From a virus, in the IMG/VR virus record IMGVR_UViG_3300005253_000262, positions 1-64,000 of that record: DNA of 64,000 bases; one strand, 5' to 3'. A program made the translations under genes and the position numbers. Under the pieces are notes generated by a model. That model did not search any database. It was not told the DNA's origin and was given only the letters and a program-made list of their open reading frames with translations. This document shows positions 1 to 8,388 of the stretch, piece by piece; the first letter of the stretch is position 1; each line of letters starts with the position of its first letter.

Positions 1-1
1 G

Positions 2-331
2 CTGGGGACGGCCCACGTCGGGTACATCCCTAAAGACCGCGTCGTGGGCATATCGAAGCTCTCACGCCTTGTGTATGGGCTCTCTCACGTAATGCCCTCG
101 TTACAAGAGGACATAACTCACTCTGTCACTGCAATACTTGCACATCACCTCGACGCTTTAGGCGTGATGTGTGTCATATCCGCTGAACATGGATGCATGG
201 CTGCTCGTGGTGTCGAGGAAGCTACAGGACAGACGCAGACCTTGACATCTTCCGTTCAGGGGGTGTTCACTGATAAGGTCGAGGCGCGCGAAGAATTTTA
301 TCGGCTCGTTGAGCTAAGGAGAAGATCGTGA
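2..331 (+). CDS. folE: GTP cyclohydrolase I, C-terminal part (cut by window edge)
   Basis: The frame is open from the first bases and ends with TGA at 329-331, so the 5' part lies outside the window. The visible 109 residues match the C-terminal half of the FolE family: the VGYIP strand, a GISKLSRLV helix, and the AEHGCMAARGV segment with the His and Cys that in FolE sit at the active site and bind zinc. FolE converts GTP to dihydroneopterin triphosphate, the first step towards folate and also towards 7-cyano-7-deazaguanine (preQ0). In phages it usually accompanies queD/queE/queC and a DNA transglycosylase; a DpdA-like gene lies 414 bases downstream, so a role in DNA modification is more likely than folate supply. 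The role is inferred from context. Confidence 0.93.
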   Translation: MGTAHVGYIPKDRVVGISKLSRLVYGLSHVMPSLQEDITHSVTAILAHHLDALGVMCVISAEHGCMAARGVEEATGQTQTLTSSVQGVFTDKVEAREEFYRLVELRRRS

Positions 332-654
332 TGGACTTTGTACTGCACATTTTGGAACTACTTGGTTTTGTATTCATCGTAGTGCTGATACTTATCACCC
401 GTGAGGGACCAGGACAAGATCGCACAGCTCGAGGAATCAACGGTATCATCTGCCTCTGGTCGGTCATCAAGCAGAAACGCCGGCTCCACGAATTCATAAG
501 GGTGATGGATGATAACTGGAACGAGATTACGCTCCCCGAAGGAACGCAGTTCCGAGTGGGATCGGAGGGAGGTGGTGAACTATGCACCGTAGTACGTCCC
601 TACATGTTCTTGACACGCGACCTCATGGAGACGGCAAAGTTCCGTAAGGGCTAA
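331..654 (+). CDS. Hypothetical protein with N-terminal membrane segment
   Basis: ATG at 331 overlaps the folE stop; an in-frame GTG sits one codon earlier. The 107-residue product starts with a hydrophobic stretch (about residues 3-22, leucine/valine/isoleucine rich) that looks like one transmembrane helix, followed by a basic, then mixed soluble part. I do not recognise the family. Its overlap with folE suggests translational coupling and the same transcript. It ends before the promoter that serves the DpdA-polymerase operon. Confidence 0.7.
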   Translation: MDFVLHILELLGFVFIVVLILITREGPGQDRTARGINGIICLWSVIKQKRRLHEFIRVMDDNWNEITLPEGTQFRVGSEGGGELCTVVRPYMFLTRDLMETAKFRKG

Positions 655-678
655 TCGGGGCGGATCACTTGACATCAC

Positions 679-708
679 TTGATGACCCCAATAGGGTTCC
701 TATATAAT
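679..708 (+). promoter_or_regulatory. Sigma70-like promoter of the dpdA-polA-nrdJ operon
   Basis: TTGATG at 679-684 and TATAAT at 703-708 are separated by 18 bases. A second TTGACA at 669-674 is too far from the -10 box. The site lies in the only gap between the hypothetical gene and dpdA, and its CCTATATAATAGAGATAATAGA part recurs almost exactly in the promoter at 48,986-49,015. Confidence 0.75.
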
Positions 709-744
709 AGAGATAATAGAATCGCATAAGAAAGGGCCCTAAAG

Positions 745-1518
745 ATGGCTAGATACTCACCGATTGCACCACTTACTTTACTGGAACAGTTGCATGAGAA
801 AGAAATCCTAGGCAACTACCTCCTATTGCTAGCGCACGATGTTCTTGAGTACCCACGAGGATACATCGACTTAATGGACCATATAGGAGTCATGGAGGAC
901 TTCTATCCTGAAGAACGCTTCATCATCATGGACAATAGCGTAGTCGAGCTCTACCAGCCACTTCCACCCGGCAAAGTCATTGAGGCCGCAAATCTGGTAG
1001 AGGCTAACTGCATCATGATACCAGATGTACTAGGTGACTTTCAACTTACGCAGAAACTAGTGATGGAGCACGCGTCGCTTCTGCGTAACTGCGGCTTCCC
1101 CTTAATGAAGGTCCCACAAGGATCTAACGCGGCGGAGCTAGTACAGTGTGTTGACTGGCTTCGCGATTACCTTGAAGTCCCCAATGGTGATGTCGACTAC
1201 TGGGGGATTCCTCGCTGGATAGCTAATCAAGAAGGTTCGCGTATCCCTATCATCCAGTACATTAATGCCAAGTGCGAGGATCCTAAGATGCACCTCCTTG
1301 GTATGTCTGCATATCTCTCGGATGACCTAAGATGCACAAAGCTGCCTGGAGTTATGGGAATCGATTCCGCTAATCCCCTTGTAATGGGGTTTGCTAGAGT
1401 AGATCTATCTACAACCTCTGCATATGTACATATGCATCGTGGTAACTATTGGCAACGCACACACCCCGATGGCCCAGTGATTCGTAACGTGGAGCATATG
1501 CATGAACTCGTCAGCTGA
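745..1518 (+). CDS. dpdA: DpdA-like 7-deazaguanine DNA transglycosylase (TGT superfamily)
   Basis: The 257-residue protein carries motifs arranged as in tRNA-guanine transglycosylases and their phage DpdA relatives: IIMDNSVVE (D63; compare the TGT DSGG motif), IMIPDVLGD (D94), MKVPQGS (Q125), HLLGMS (186) and GIDSANP (D207, the expected nucleophile position). It is shorter than bacterial TGT (about 370) and I see no C-terminal CxCxxC zinc site, as is usual for phage DpdA proteins. DpdA swaps guanine in DNA for a 7-deazaguanine base made from preQ0. The start is supported by AAAGGGCCC upstream. It overlaps the polymerase gene by 17 bases, so both are co-transcribed. Family assignment is by motif reading only; a tRNA-acting TGT is the alternative, less likely in a phage with folE. 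Confidence 0.8.
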   Translation: MARYSPIAPLTLLEQLHEKEILGNYLLLLAHDVLEYPRGYIDLMDHIGVMEDFYPEERFIIMDNSVVELYQPLPPGKVIEAANLVEANCIMIPDVLGDFQLTQKLVMEHASLLRNCGFPLMKVPQGSNAAELVQCVDWLRDYLEVPNGDVDYWGIPRWIANQEGSRIPIIQYINAKCEDPKMHLLGMSAYLSDDLRCTKLPGVMGIDSANPLVMGFARVDLSTTSAYVHMHRGNYWQRTHPDGPVIRNVEHMHELVS

Positions 1519-3913
1519 AGAGCTCCGCTACATATGTGACCATGCTCCTCAAGATGTATGCGATGATTGCCCCTTCGGGGGGCCGAAGGTAGGCTCGAAG
1601 GGGGATCCTGCATCTCCCATTGTCTTCGTTGCTGAGTCACCAGGCTTAGACGAGGTACGTGATGGAGAACCGTTAATAGGCCCCACGGGTAAGGTCTTTC
1701 ATAAGTTCGTTCCCGACGATGGAAGTGTATATGTCCTCAATGCAATGGAGTGTTATCCTGCACGTGTGTTAAAAGAAGGCACAGAAGGGACAAGACGGAT
1801 GCAAGCCGCAGCATATAGCTGCCGTGATCGTCTCCTGCAGAAGATTGAAGCATACCCACACCGGCTCATCGTAGCGATGGGTAACTCCGCAGTACGATCC
1901 CTTACAGGCATCTGGGATCTCAAGATCACAAAGATTCGTGGCCGCCTTATTGAGTCATACCTCGCAGAGCTCGGGATCATGCCAGTGATACATGTAGCTG
2001 CGCTGATGAAGGGGACGGGCTCATTTCGCGAATGGCGCGAGGACATCCAATACGCTATGGAGCTCGGGCTAGGGGGCAGCCCTAGACCCCACTTGAAGGC
2101 AGACGTACGAATTATCCCTGACGATGTAACCCAAGGCTACGTCGATGCCCTCTTTGAATTTCTAACCTGGAGCAGCAATGAGCTTACGGCAGATATTGAA
2201 ACGACTGGTTTCAGTCACATCAACGACCGCATCCTATCGATTGGCATTACCCCCAGGAATGACCTCGGAATCAGTTATTGCTTCTATCCTCATCACCTAC
2301 CGCTTCTTAGGCCTCACTTGGAAGCGTCAACTATACAGTGGTGCTGGCACAACGGAAAGTTTGATGTTAAGTTCCTTAGAGCAGCGGGAATTAAAGCTCA
2401 CGTTGACGACGACACAATGCTCATGTCGTATACCCTGGACGAATTGGGAGGGATTCACGATCTGGAAACAGTGTCATGTGACGTGCTCAGCGCCCCTGAT
2501 TACAAATACATGATCAAACCCTATTTACCTAATAAGGATTCATCCTATGAACTGGTACCACCGCAAATTCTGGCAGAGTATCAAGCGATTGATACCTCGA
2601 ACACCGCTCAAATCAGGCCAATACTACGTAACCGTGTTAGAAGTGACTCAGCACTCGAAAAGCTCTACACCAGAACACTCCTACCTGCGAGTGAGATGCT
2701 CACTGAAGTCGAAGAAGCCGGAATCTGCACCGACCCCGAACGACTAGACGAGAACGAGGTCTACTTCGCAGACATGAAGGCGGAGATTGGGTCAGAAATT
2801 AACGAGCTAGTTGGCTACAACATCAACGCAGGATCACCTAAGCAGGTTAGTGAGCTCCTCTTTAAGCGGATGCGCCTCCCGAATAGGAAGAAGGGATCCA
2901 CAGATAAGTCCGTAATCGCCAAGCTACAGAAACAAACAGAACATCCTATCTTTGCGTTGATCCTGAAGCACCGCAAAGCCGTCAAGATGTACGGCACCTA
3001 CGTTAAGGGGTTTAAGTTATGTGTTGATCCTATTACTAACCGAATACACGCCACGTTTCTTGTACATGGCACTCGAACAGGCAGACTCGCAGCTCGTGAT
3101 CCTAACATGCAGAATCCGCCTCGTGATCCTCAGATTCGAGGGACTTTTGTTGCTGCTGAAGGGTATGAGCTTGTTGAAGTGGATCTCTCTCAGGCGGAGC
3201 TACGTTCTTTGGCGGCACTCTCGGGCGATGAAGCGCTACTCGAAGTATATAGAGGAACTGGAGATCTCCACACCGACCTCGCAAACTTCCTCTTCCCAGG
3301 ATGGGATGTGCGAGACCTCGCCCCAGAAACCCACCAGGAAGCATACGAACAGAGGGTGAGATGCAAGAACGTGAACTTCGGCATTACCTACGGTATCACG
3401 GAATTTGGTCTCCAGGAGCAGATCGGTGGCACACTTACGGAAGCGCGAACGATGATACGCGGGTGGTTCTCGAAATACCCTGGAGCAGCAGCCTTCATCA
3501 ACAAATGTAGGCATGCACCACTAAGCAATCAGGACATTACAACTTGCTTCGGACGCAGGAAGAGAGGTGGGATAGTATCGAGGGAAAACATGCGCTTCTT
3601 ACAAAACGAAGCGGCAAACTTCCCACATCAGTCGATAGCGTCCGACATTACGCTACATGCGGGTATTAGGTGTTGGAGACCATTACAGTCTATGGGGGTT
3701 AGGATCGTGAACCTGATTCATGACGCTCTTCTAATGGAAGTCCCAATCACATCCGATAACCATATCCGCCACGAGGCTATCGTGATGGTAGCGAAGGAAA
3801 TGCGCCAGGTACCTATAGACTGGGGTATTACACAAGTACCATTCATCGCCGAGGGTGAGTATGGTCACCGCTGGGGAACACTCAAAGCATACAAGGAGAA
3901 TATTTATGAGTGA
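1502..3913 (+). CDS. polA: Family A DNA polymerase with N-terminal Fe-S UDG-like domain and 3'-5' exonuclease
   Basis: 803 residues in three blocks. Residues 1-190 resemble family 4/5 uracil-DNA glycosylases: VFVAESPGLDEVRDGEPLIG (41-60), NAMECYP, IVAMGNSA, and cysteines C20, C23, C84, C107 placed like the 4Fe-4S ligands of that family; the usual HPS motif is replaced by HVAALMKG, so glycosylase activity is doubtful. Residues about 225-400 are a proofreading exonuclease (DIETTG 231-236, HNGKFD 283-288). The polymerase domain has motif A DLSQAELR (D561), motif B with K622 and F626 in NFGITYG, and motif C HDA (740-742) in place of the usual HDE. F626 aligns with E. coli Phe762. SPO1-type polymerases are known to carry a similar N-terminal domain. 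It is the replicative polymerase, I infer. Confidence 0.95.
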   Translation: MNSSAEELRYICDHAPQDVCDDCPFGGPKVGSKGDPASPIVFVAESPGLDEVRDGEPLIGPTGKVFHKFVPDDGSVYVLNAMECYPARVLKEGTEGTRRMQAAAYSCRDRLLQKIEAYPHRLIVAMGNSAVRSLTGIWDLKITKIRGRLIESYLAELGIMPVIHVAALMKGTGSFREWREDIQYAMELGLGGSPRPHLKADVRIIPDDVTQGYVDALFEFLTWSSNELTADIETTGFSHINDRILSIGITPRNDLGISYCFYPHHLPLLRPHLEASTIQWCWHNGKFDVKFLRAAGIKAHVDDDTMLMSYTLDELGGIHDLETVSCDVLSAPDYKYMIKPYLPNKDSSYELVPPQILAEYQAIDTSNTAQIRPILRNRVRSDSALEKLYTRTLLPASEMLTEVEEAGICTDPERLDENEVYFADMKAEIGSEINELVGYNINAGSPKQVSELLFKRMRLPNRKKGSTDKSVIAKLQKQTEHPIFALILKHRKAVKMYGTYVKGFKLCVDPITNRIHATFLVHGTRTGRLAARDPNMQNPPRDPQIRGTFVAAEGYELVEVDLSQAELRSLAALSGDEALLEVYRGTGDLHTDLANFLFPGWDVRDLAPETHQEAYEQRVRCKNVNFGITYGITEFGLQEQIGGTLTEARTMIRGWFSKYPGAAAFINKCRHAPLSNQDITTCFGRRKRGGIVSRENMRFLQNEAANFPHQSIASDITLHAGIRCWRPLQSMGVRIVNLIHDALLMEVPITSDNHIRHEAIVMVAKEMRQVPIDWGITQVPFIAEGEYGHRWGTLKAYKENIYE

Positions 3914-4103
3914 CGACACAGTGACATTTCCTGCCGAATTTCGCGTACATTGGCCTGGACAAATGGTTTATGTCTGCGAACACCATAAGGACGCATTACT
4001 ACATCTTAACGGTACTATGGGAGGAGGAGATCTGTCCATCGATAGTTTCGATACCTCTGGGGAATCATGTAGTAACTGCATCAACGAGGCGAAAAAATCG
4101 TGA
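3906..4103 (+). CDS. Small putative zinc-binding protein
   Basis: ATG at 3906 overlaps the polymerase stop (3911-3913), which argues for this start rather than the in-frame ATG at 3855 inside the polymerase gene. The 65-residue product has a CEHH near the middle and a CSNC near the end, a plausible four-ligand zinc site. Family unknown. It is part of the dpdA-polA-nrdJ transcript. Confidence 0.75.
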   Translation: MSDDTVTFPAEFRVHWPGQMVYVCEHHKDALLHLNGTMGGGDLSIDSFDTSGESCSNCINEAKKS

Positions 4104-4354
4104 AGCGGAGACTTGAACTAATTACTGAGAACTACTGGATGGTTAGCCACTCATTGAACCACCCTAGTAGTGATGCACTCTCGTGTGAGAAAGCACTACA
4201 TACGATCAATAGCTCAGATCGCCTGAGACCAGAAGACTGGCGTCTCAACGAACTGATGCATACACTTAGGTACGACATAATTGAAGGAAACACGGAATGG
4301 AGAGGAAACCAACGGGTAGTAGGTTCAGCATTGATCCTGCCCATGAGGGACTAG
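4100..4354 (+). CDS. Hypothetical protein
   Basis: A GTG start at 4100 overlaps the stop of the preceding gene by four bases, the coupling pattern used throughout this genome. The 84-residue product is mixed charged and has no motif I recognise. Its last 58 bases overlap the start of the ribonucleotide reductase gene, which is long for a phage overlap; either both are real or the reductase uses a later start. Confidence 0.6.
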   Translation: MKRRLELITENYWMVSHSLNHPSSDALSCEKALHTINSSDRLRPEDWRLNELMHTLRYDIIEGNTEWRGNQRVVGSALILPMRD

Positions 4355-6672
4355 ATGTCTACGGAGATGCGCAAATCCTCACATACGACGTCTGGAAGGA
4401 TAAGTATCGATATGGCGAGGAGGCTCATCCCTTTGATTCAATGCGTCGAGTCGTCGAGGGTGTATATTCCAAAGATTCCAACGCGGACGCTAAGAGAAAT
4501 GCGCTCGAAGCCATGCAGAAAGGGTTATGGATCCCAGCAGGGCGCATACAGGCGGGAGCGGGAACGCCGAATATAGTCACAATGCTCAATTGCTATATGT
4601 CTCGAGACATCGACGACTCAATGCCAGGAATAATGGAGGCACTGAAGGACGCAGCGCTCACACAACAACAGGGAGGGGGTATAGGAATGAACTTCAGCTC
4701 GCTGCGCCCAAGTGGTGCATTCCTACGTCGTACAGGCGCCGTGGCGAGTGGCCCCCTCCCCTTCATGGATATGTGGGATGGTATGTGTGCCACAATCATG
4801 TCCGCAGGCTCGCGACGTGGAGCAATGATGGCGGTCATGGATTGTGAGCATCCAGATCTGCCTGAGTTCATCACAGCTAAACACGAGGCTGGCAGACTGA
4901 AGAACTTTAATCTATCTGTCCTTATCTCGGATGCCTTCCTTAGCGCTGTGGAAACGGATGAAGAGTGGTTCCTAGGGTTCAACGTCCCCAAAGCGGATGG
5001 GCGACATATCTTCACTGTAGAGCGGGACGATCGCGGTAGGATTGAGCCGTGGTTTGCATATTCCAAATGGAAGGCGCGGGAGTTATGGGATCTAATCCTG
5101 GAGAATACTTATGAGTGGTCGGAACCGGGTGTGGTATTCATTGATCGTATTAATAAACGGAACAACCTCAATTATTGTGAAACGATCACGGGTACTAATC
5201 CTTGTGGTGAACAGCCACTGCCCGCAAATGGTTGTTGCAATCTGGGTGCCGTTAATCTCGCCAAGATGGTCAGAGACCCATTTAGTGACCACGCCCAATT
5301 CGATTATGACCTTCTCGACCAAATTGCCTCTCTCGGAACACGTTTTCTGGACAACGTCATTGATGTCACCCTGTATCCACTGGACGATCAAGCCACGGAG
5401 GAATACGCTAAACGACGAATTGGGGTTGGGATCACCGGCCTTGCAAATGCATTAGCACAACTCCAGGTACGCTATGGTTCACCAGAAGCGTTGAAAGTCA
5501 CCAATATGATTATGCATGCACTCACGAACGCTGTATATAGCGCATCTGCAGATCTTGCAGAGGAACGTGGTGTGTTCCCACTATATGACGGCTCCCAGTG
5601 GGCGGCCCATGAGCGATCTGTACTTCATACTGTGCTTGATCGCGGCACACGTGACAAGCTAAGCAGACACGGGGTTCGTAATGGTGTCCTAATGACTATC
5701 GCGCCTACTGGCACCACTAGCTTGTATGCGGGCAACGTTAGTTCAGGGTTGGAGCCTGTATTCCTTCATAAGGCTCAGCGCAATGTAAGGCAGAAGGACA
5801 ACACATATAAACCTTACACGGTATACGACTATGGATACCTCCTATACTCTGTAGTTCACCACGTTACGCCCACTATGACTACGAAGGGGCTTCCGGACTA
5901 TATGGTCACCCACGAAGCGCTAAGCGTCTGGGAACACATTGCAATGCAGGCAGCGTGTCAGAAGTATGTTGATGCCTCAGTCTCAAAGACAATTAACTGC
6001 CCACAGGATATCACCTTTGAGGACTTCAAGCAGATATATGAAGAGGCACATAAGGCTGGATGTAAAGGGTGCACTACATACCGGTATAGTGAAGTCCGTG
6101 GCAGTATCCTTTCTTCTGGGGCCGCTAAAGACACGCCGACTAGTCAGCCAATACTACTCACACGACCAGACGTGCTCAGTGGGCAAACTTATAAGGTGCG
6201 TTGGCCTAATGTGGACGAGAACTATTACATCACCATCAACGACGTAGGTGGAAAACCCTTCGAGGTGTTCATCCACAGCACTAGTTCGAAGTATACAGAT
6301 TGGACTACGGCACTTAGTTTGATGATCTCGGCAATCATGCGAAAAGGGGACGATATCTCTTTCATGCCTAAGGAACTCGCGAAAGTACGTAGTGCAGACG
6401 ATGTCGGTTATGTGGATGGTGTGTTCTATGGCTCGCTGGTTGCGCTCATCGGGGACACCATAAGAAGACATCTCTCAAGTGGTGATATTAGTAGTGTTGA
6501 ATCGAGTGCCTCAAGACGCCCTGCCTCCAAAAGTGCGAATCCACAGATCAACATAGAGCTTATAGCATCCGGTATTGGGGGCGAGACGTGTCCTAGATGT
6601 AACCAGCCCAGCCTAATCAGACAAGAAGGGTGTGAAGCATGCACTCTCTGCATCTACACAAAGTGCCAATGA
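4297..6672 (+). CDS. nrdJ: Adenosylcobalamin-dependent (class II) ribonucleotide reductase
   Basis: The 791-residue protein reduces ribonucleotides to deoxyribonucleotides for phage DNA synthesis. Family signatures: LNCYM with the first redox cysteine (C99), the QQQGGGIGMNFSSLRPSG loop, NPCGEQPL with active-site N301, C303 and E305, and the APTGTTSLYAGNVSSGLEP segment. GCKGCTTYR and a cysteine cluster at the C terminus (CPRC, CEAC, CIYTKC) are typical of the B12-dependent enzymes, which use C-terminal cysteines for re-reduction. No ATP-cone domain is seen at the N terminus and no small-subunit gene lies nearby, both in line with class II. It implies that the host makes or imports cobalamin. 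No intein or intron interrupts it. Confidence 0.93.
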   Translation: MERKPTGSRFSIDPAHEGLDVYGDAQILTYDVWKDKYRYGEEAHPFDSMRRVVEGVYSKDSNADAKRNALEAMQKGLWIPAGRIQAGAGTPNIVTMLNCYMSRDIDDSMPGIMEALKDAALTQQQGGGIGMNFSSLRPSGAFLRRTGAVASGPLPFMDMWDGMCATIMSAGSRRGAMMAVMDCEHPDLPEFITAKHEAGRLKNFNLSVLISDAFLSAVETDEEWFLGFNVPKADGRHIFTVERDDRGRIEPWFAYSKWKARELWDLILENTYEWSEPGVVFIDRINKRNNLNYCETITGTNPCGEQPLPANGCCNLGAVNLAKMVRDPFSDHAQFDYDLLDQIASLGTRFLDNVIDVTLYPLDDQATEEYAKRRIGVGITGLANALAQLQVRYGSPEALKVTNMIMHALTNAVYSASADLAEERGVFPLYDGSQWAAHERSVLHTVLDRGTRDKLSRHGVRNGVLMTIAPTGTTSLYAGNVSSGLEPVFLHKAQRNVRQKDNTYKPYTVYDYGYLLYSVVHHVTPTMTTKGLPDYMVTHEALSVWEHIAMQAACQKYVDASVSKTINCPQDITFEDFKQIYEEAHKAGCKGCTTYRYSEVRGSILSSGAAKDTPTSQPILLTRPDVLSGQTYKVRWPNVDENYYITINDVGGKPFEVFIHSTSSKYTDWTTALSLMISAIMRKGDDISFMPKELAKVRSADDVGYVDGVFYGSLVALIGDTIRRHLSSGDISSVESSASRRPASKSANPQINIELIASGIGGETCPRCNQPSLIRQEGCEACTLCIYTKCQ

Positions 6673-6683
6673 AAAGACTGCCG

Positions 6684-6711
6684 TTGATTTGCCCATATAT
6701 GGTTCTATAAT
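6684..6711 (+). promoter_or_regulatory. Sigma70-like promoter upstream of small-gene operon
   Basis: TTGATT at 6684-6689 and TATAAT at 6706-6711, 16-base spacer, in the 72-base gap after nrdJ. The spacer end and -10 (GGTTCTATAATAT) resemble the promoters at 41,886 and 42,355. Confidence 0.75.
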
Positions 6712-6744
6712 ATAGAGAAATACGAAATCACAGAGGAAGGGACA

Positions 6745-6987
6745 ATGAGCGACAATAACACACCCACTATGCCTACAACCGTTGATGAAGCAATAGATGT
6801 CTTGAGGCTGCGCTACGGCGATCAGTACGACATTCGAATGGTGCCTAGCGTACGCATAGGCGGCGCCCCTCATTGTTGCAGATGCACGATTCGTGTGCGT
6901 CATGGAGAATTCAGTGCTTCGACGGAGACTAGCTACTTCGAGGCACTCCTAGACGCACTGAAACAAACACTGGAGGCATCTCAGTGA
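6745..6987 (+). CDS. Hypothetical protein
   Basis: First gene behind the 6684 promoter, with GGAAGGG spaced well before ATG 6745. The 80-residue product has a short Pro/Thr-rich start, then a fold that includes CCRC in the middle. No family recognised. It overlaps the next, membrane-protein gene. Confidence 0.75.
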   Translation: MSDNNTPTMPTTVDEAIDVLRLRYGDQYDIRMVPSVRIGGAPHCCRCTIRVRHGEFSASTETSYFEALLDALKQTLEASQ

Positions 6988-7121
6988 GCATGTGGGATTG
7001 GATCTTTGTACTGGGGGTTGCTGTAGCTGTATCGTACCTTACTACCAAGCTATACTGGACCACACGAGCGTGGCGTAGGAAGAAGGAGTTTCTCGACAAG
7101 ATCAAGAGGTATGAATCATGA
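6984..7121 (+). CDS. Small membrane protein
   Basis: A 45-residue frame from GTG 6984 (an ATG follows at 6990) to TGA 7119-7121. It overlaps its upstream neighbour by 4 bases and shares an ATGA with the next gene, so it fills the gap exactly. The product has one hydrophobic helix (WIFVLGVAVAVSYLTT) followed by a strongly basic tail, suggesting a single-pass inner membrane protein with the basic end in the cytoplasm. Function unknown. Confidence 0.7.
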   Translation: MSMWDWIFVLGVAVAVSYLTTKLYWTTRAWRRKKEFLDKIKRYES

Positions 7122-7705
7122 GCGACCCGATTAGCCCAATGCAGGCATTCAAAGACAATCTGGCACGGAATCTCTATGGCATAACAGCTATGGAGGCGGT
7201 CGATAAAGGGGTCTGTATCCAATGCAAGGAGGAGGCGCTTCCCAAGTGCTATTCCGAAGCAGGACGTAAGGAATACAAGATATCAGGCTTGTGTGAGCCC
7301 TGCTTCGATGGCATCACAGAGATCCCGGAGGAGACTGAGGACGAGATAATTGCACAACACGACGACGAGGTGGCCCTTTGCGAGGAAGCGGTGCGGTACG
7401 GTTATCATCCGATATTTGCTCTGCGTGAGAACATGAAGGAAGCGTACGACTACGCCCTCAGCGTTGGCGAGGCGTGTGGTAGCGATAAAGCACATGTCAT
7501 AACGGCGATCCATGTTATGCTGAATACGCATGCGCTCGCAATAGCACGCGACCGTAGGGTAATTCGCCAACTCGAGGAGATGGCGCGTGCTGCTTTGTCG
7601 TACGCCCAAGATGGTTCTCGTAGTGATCGCCGCCGCATGCGGATGATCGAGGGTGCGCAGAAAGCCATCGAGGCAGCAAAACCATACATCGAGGAAGGGA
7701 AATGA
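7118..7705 (+). CDS. Hypothetical phage protein with N-terminal zinc motif
   Basis: 195 residues. Residues about 33-67 carry two CxxC pairs (CIQC, CEPC) around a KISGLCEPCFDG segment that I have seen in many phage hypothetical proteins. The C-terminal half is helical and charged, rich in Ala, Glu and Arg. It is coupled to both neighbours by ATGA-type overlaps. A nucleic-acid or protein-binding role is possible but unsupported. Confidence 0.75.
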   Translation: MSDPISPMQAFKDNLARNLYGITAMEAVDKGVCIQCKEEALPKCYSEAGRKEYKISGLCEPCFDGITEIPEETEDEIIAQHDDEVALCEEAVRYGYHPIFALRENMKEAYDYALSVGEACGSDKAHVITAIHVMLNTHALAIARDRRVIRQLEEMARAALSYAQDGSRSDRRRMRMIEGAQKAIEAAKPYIEEGK

Positions 7706-7827
7706 ACTTCTGGTGCCGCATATTCGGACACAACTACTGGCCGTGGTTTGATCATGAGAACAAGATCTCGGTCCGTAAGTGTAGACGTTGCGGATGTATT
7801 GAATACTACGACACGAAGGCGGACTAA
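7702..7827 (+). CDS. Small zinc-ribbon protein
   Basis: 41 residues, ATG at 7702 overlapping the previous stop and preceded by GAGGAAGGGA. Aromatic N-terminal half (WCRIFGHNYWPWF) and a CRRCGC near the C terminus; with the CxxxxGH upstream this could bind one zinc. Similar tiny phage proteins start with a C-x-F-GH-x-W pattern. Function unknown. Confidence 0.65.
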   Translation: MNFWCRIFGHNYWPWFDHENKISVRKCRRCGCIEYYDTKAD

Positions 7828-7845
7828 TCATCGAGAGGTAACATC

Positions 7846-8076
7846 ATGAGATACGCATCAAGTTTCAAACAGCCCACGAAAGTGGAACAAGCATTAATTC
7901 GCCGACATGTAAAGGCACTAACCAAGAAGTTCGGTAATGTGCGCCAGGCCGCGCTCCATATCGGGGTCAACCCGAAGTACATGTATTCACTGGCACGTGG
8001 TGAGAAGGTCAATCCAGGAGACACAGTTCTTCGTAAGCTAGGCTTGCGTCGCGTGACCTATATCGAGGAGCGGTAG
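7846..8076 (+). CDS. Helix-turn-helix DNA-binding protein
   Basis: 76 basic residues. KKFGNVRQAALHIGVNPKYMYSLARG reads as a Cro/CI-like helix-turn-helix (AALHIGVNPKYMYSLARG). The protein is short enough to be a Cro-like regulator. TAG at 8074-8076 overlaps the GTG of the next gene. What it binds cannot be told from here; the operator-like palindrome at 40,820-40,845 is one candidate. Confidence 0.7.
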   Translation: MRYASSFKQPTKVEQALIRRHVKALTKKFGNVRQAALHIGVNPKYMYSLARGEKVNPGDTVLRKLGLRRVTYIEER

Positions 8077-8342
8077 TGAGGACAATCTGTAAATACGAAC
8101 TCGCACCCTATCCTGAGCCTACAGTGTTAGATCTGCCTAAAGGCAGCGAGCCCATACATGTCGGTGTCCAAAACCATGTAATATACGTTTGGGTAGAGAT
8201 AGCAAACGAGTTGTCCACTAAGCGCTGCAATTGCGTATTCCACGTAGTTGACACCGGAAGCCAAATCAGGAGTAGTTGGAACTACATCGGGACAGTATTC
8301 CAGGGGCCATTTGTTCGGCACATATATTATGACTATGATTAG
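8076..8342 (+). CDS. DUF7352-like phage protein
   Basis: 88 residues from a GTG that overlaps the previous stop. The pattern ICKYEL, LDLPKGSEPIHVGVQ, IYVWVEI and HVVDTGS is typical of a small beta-rich family widespread in phages (DUF7352-like as I recall it). No function is known. Confidence 0.7.
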   Translation: MRTICKYELAPYPEPTVLDLPKGSEPIHVGVQNHVIYVWVEIANELSTKRCNCVFHVVDTGSQIRSSWNYIGTVFQGPFVRHIYYDYD

Positions 8343-8388
8343 GTGCCTCAAGACCTCAGGTTCTGAGCGGGGCACTAGGAGCAATAGG

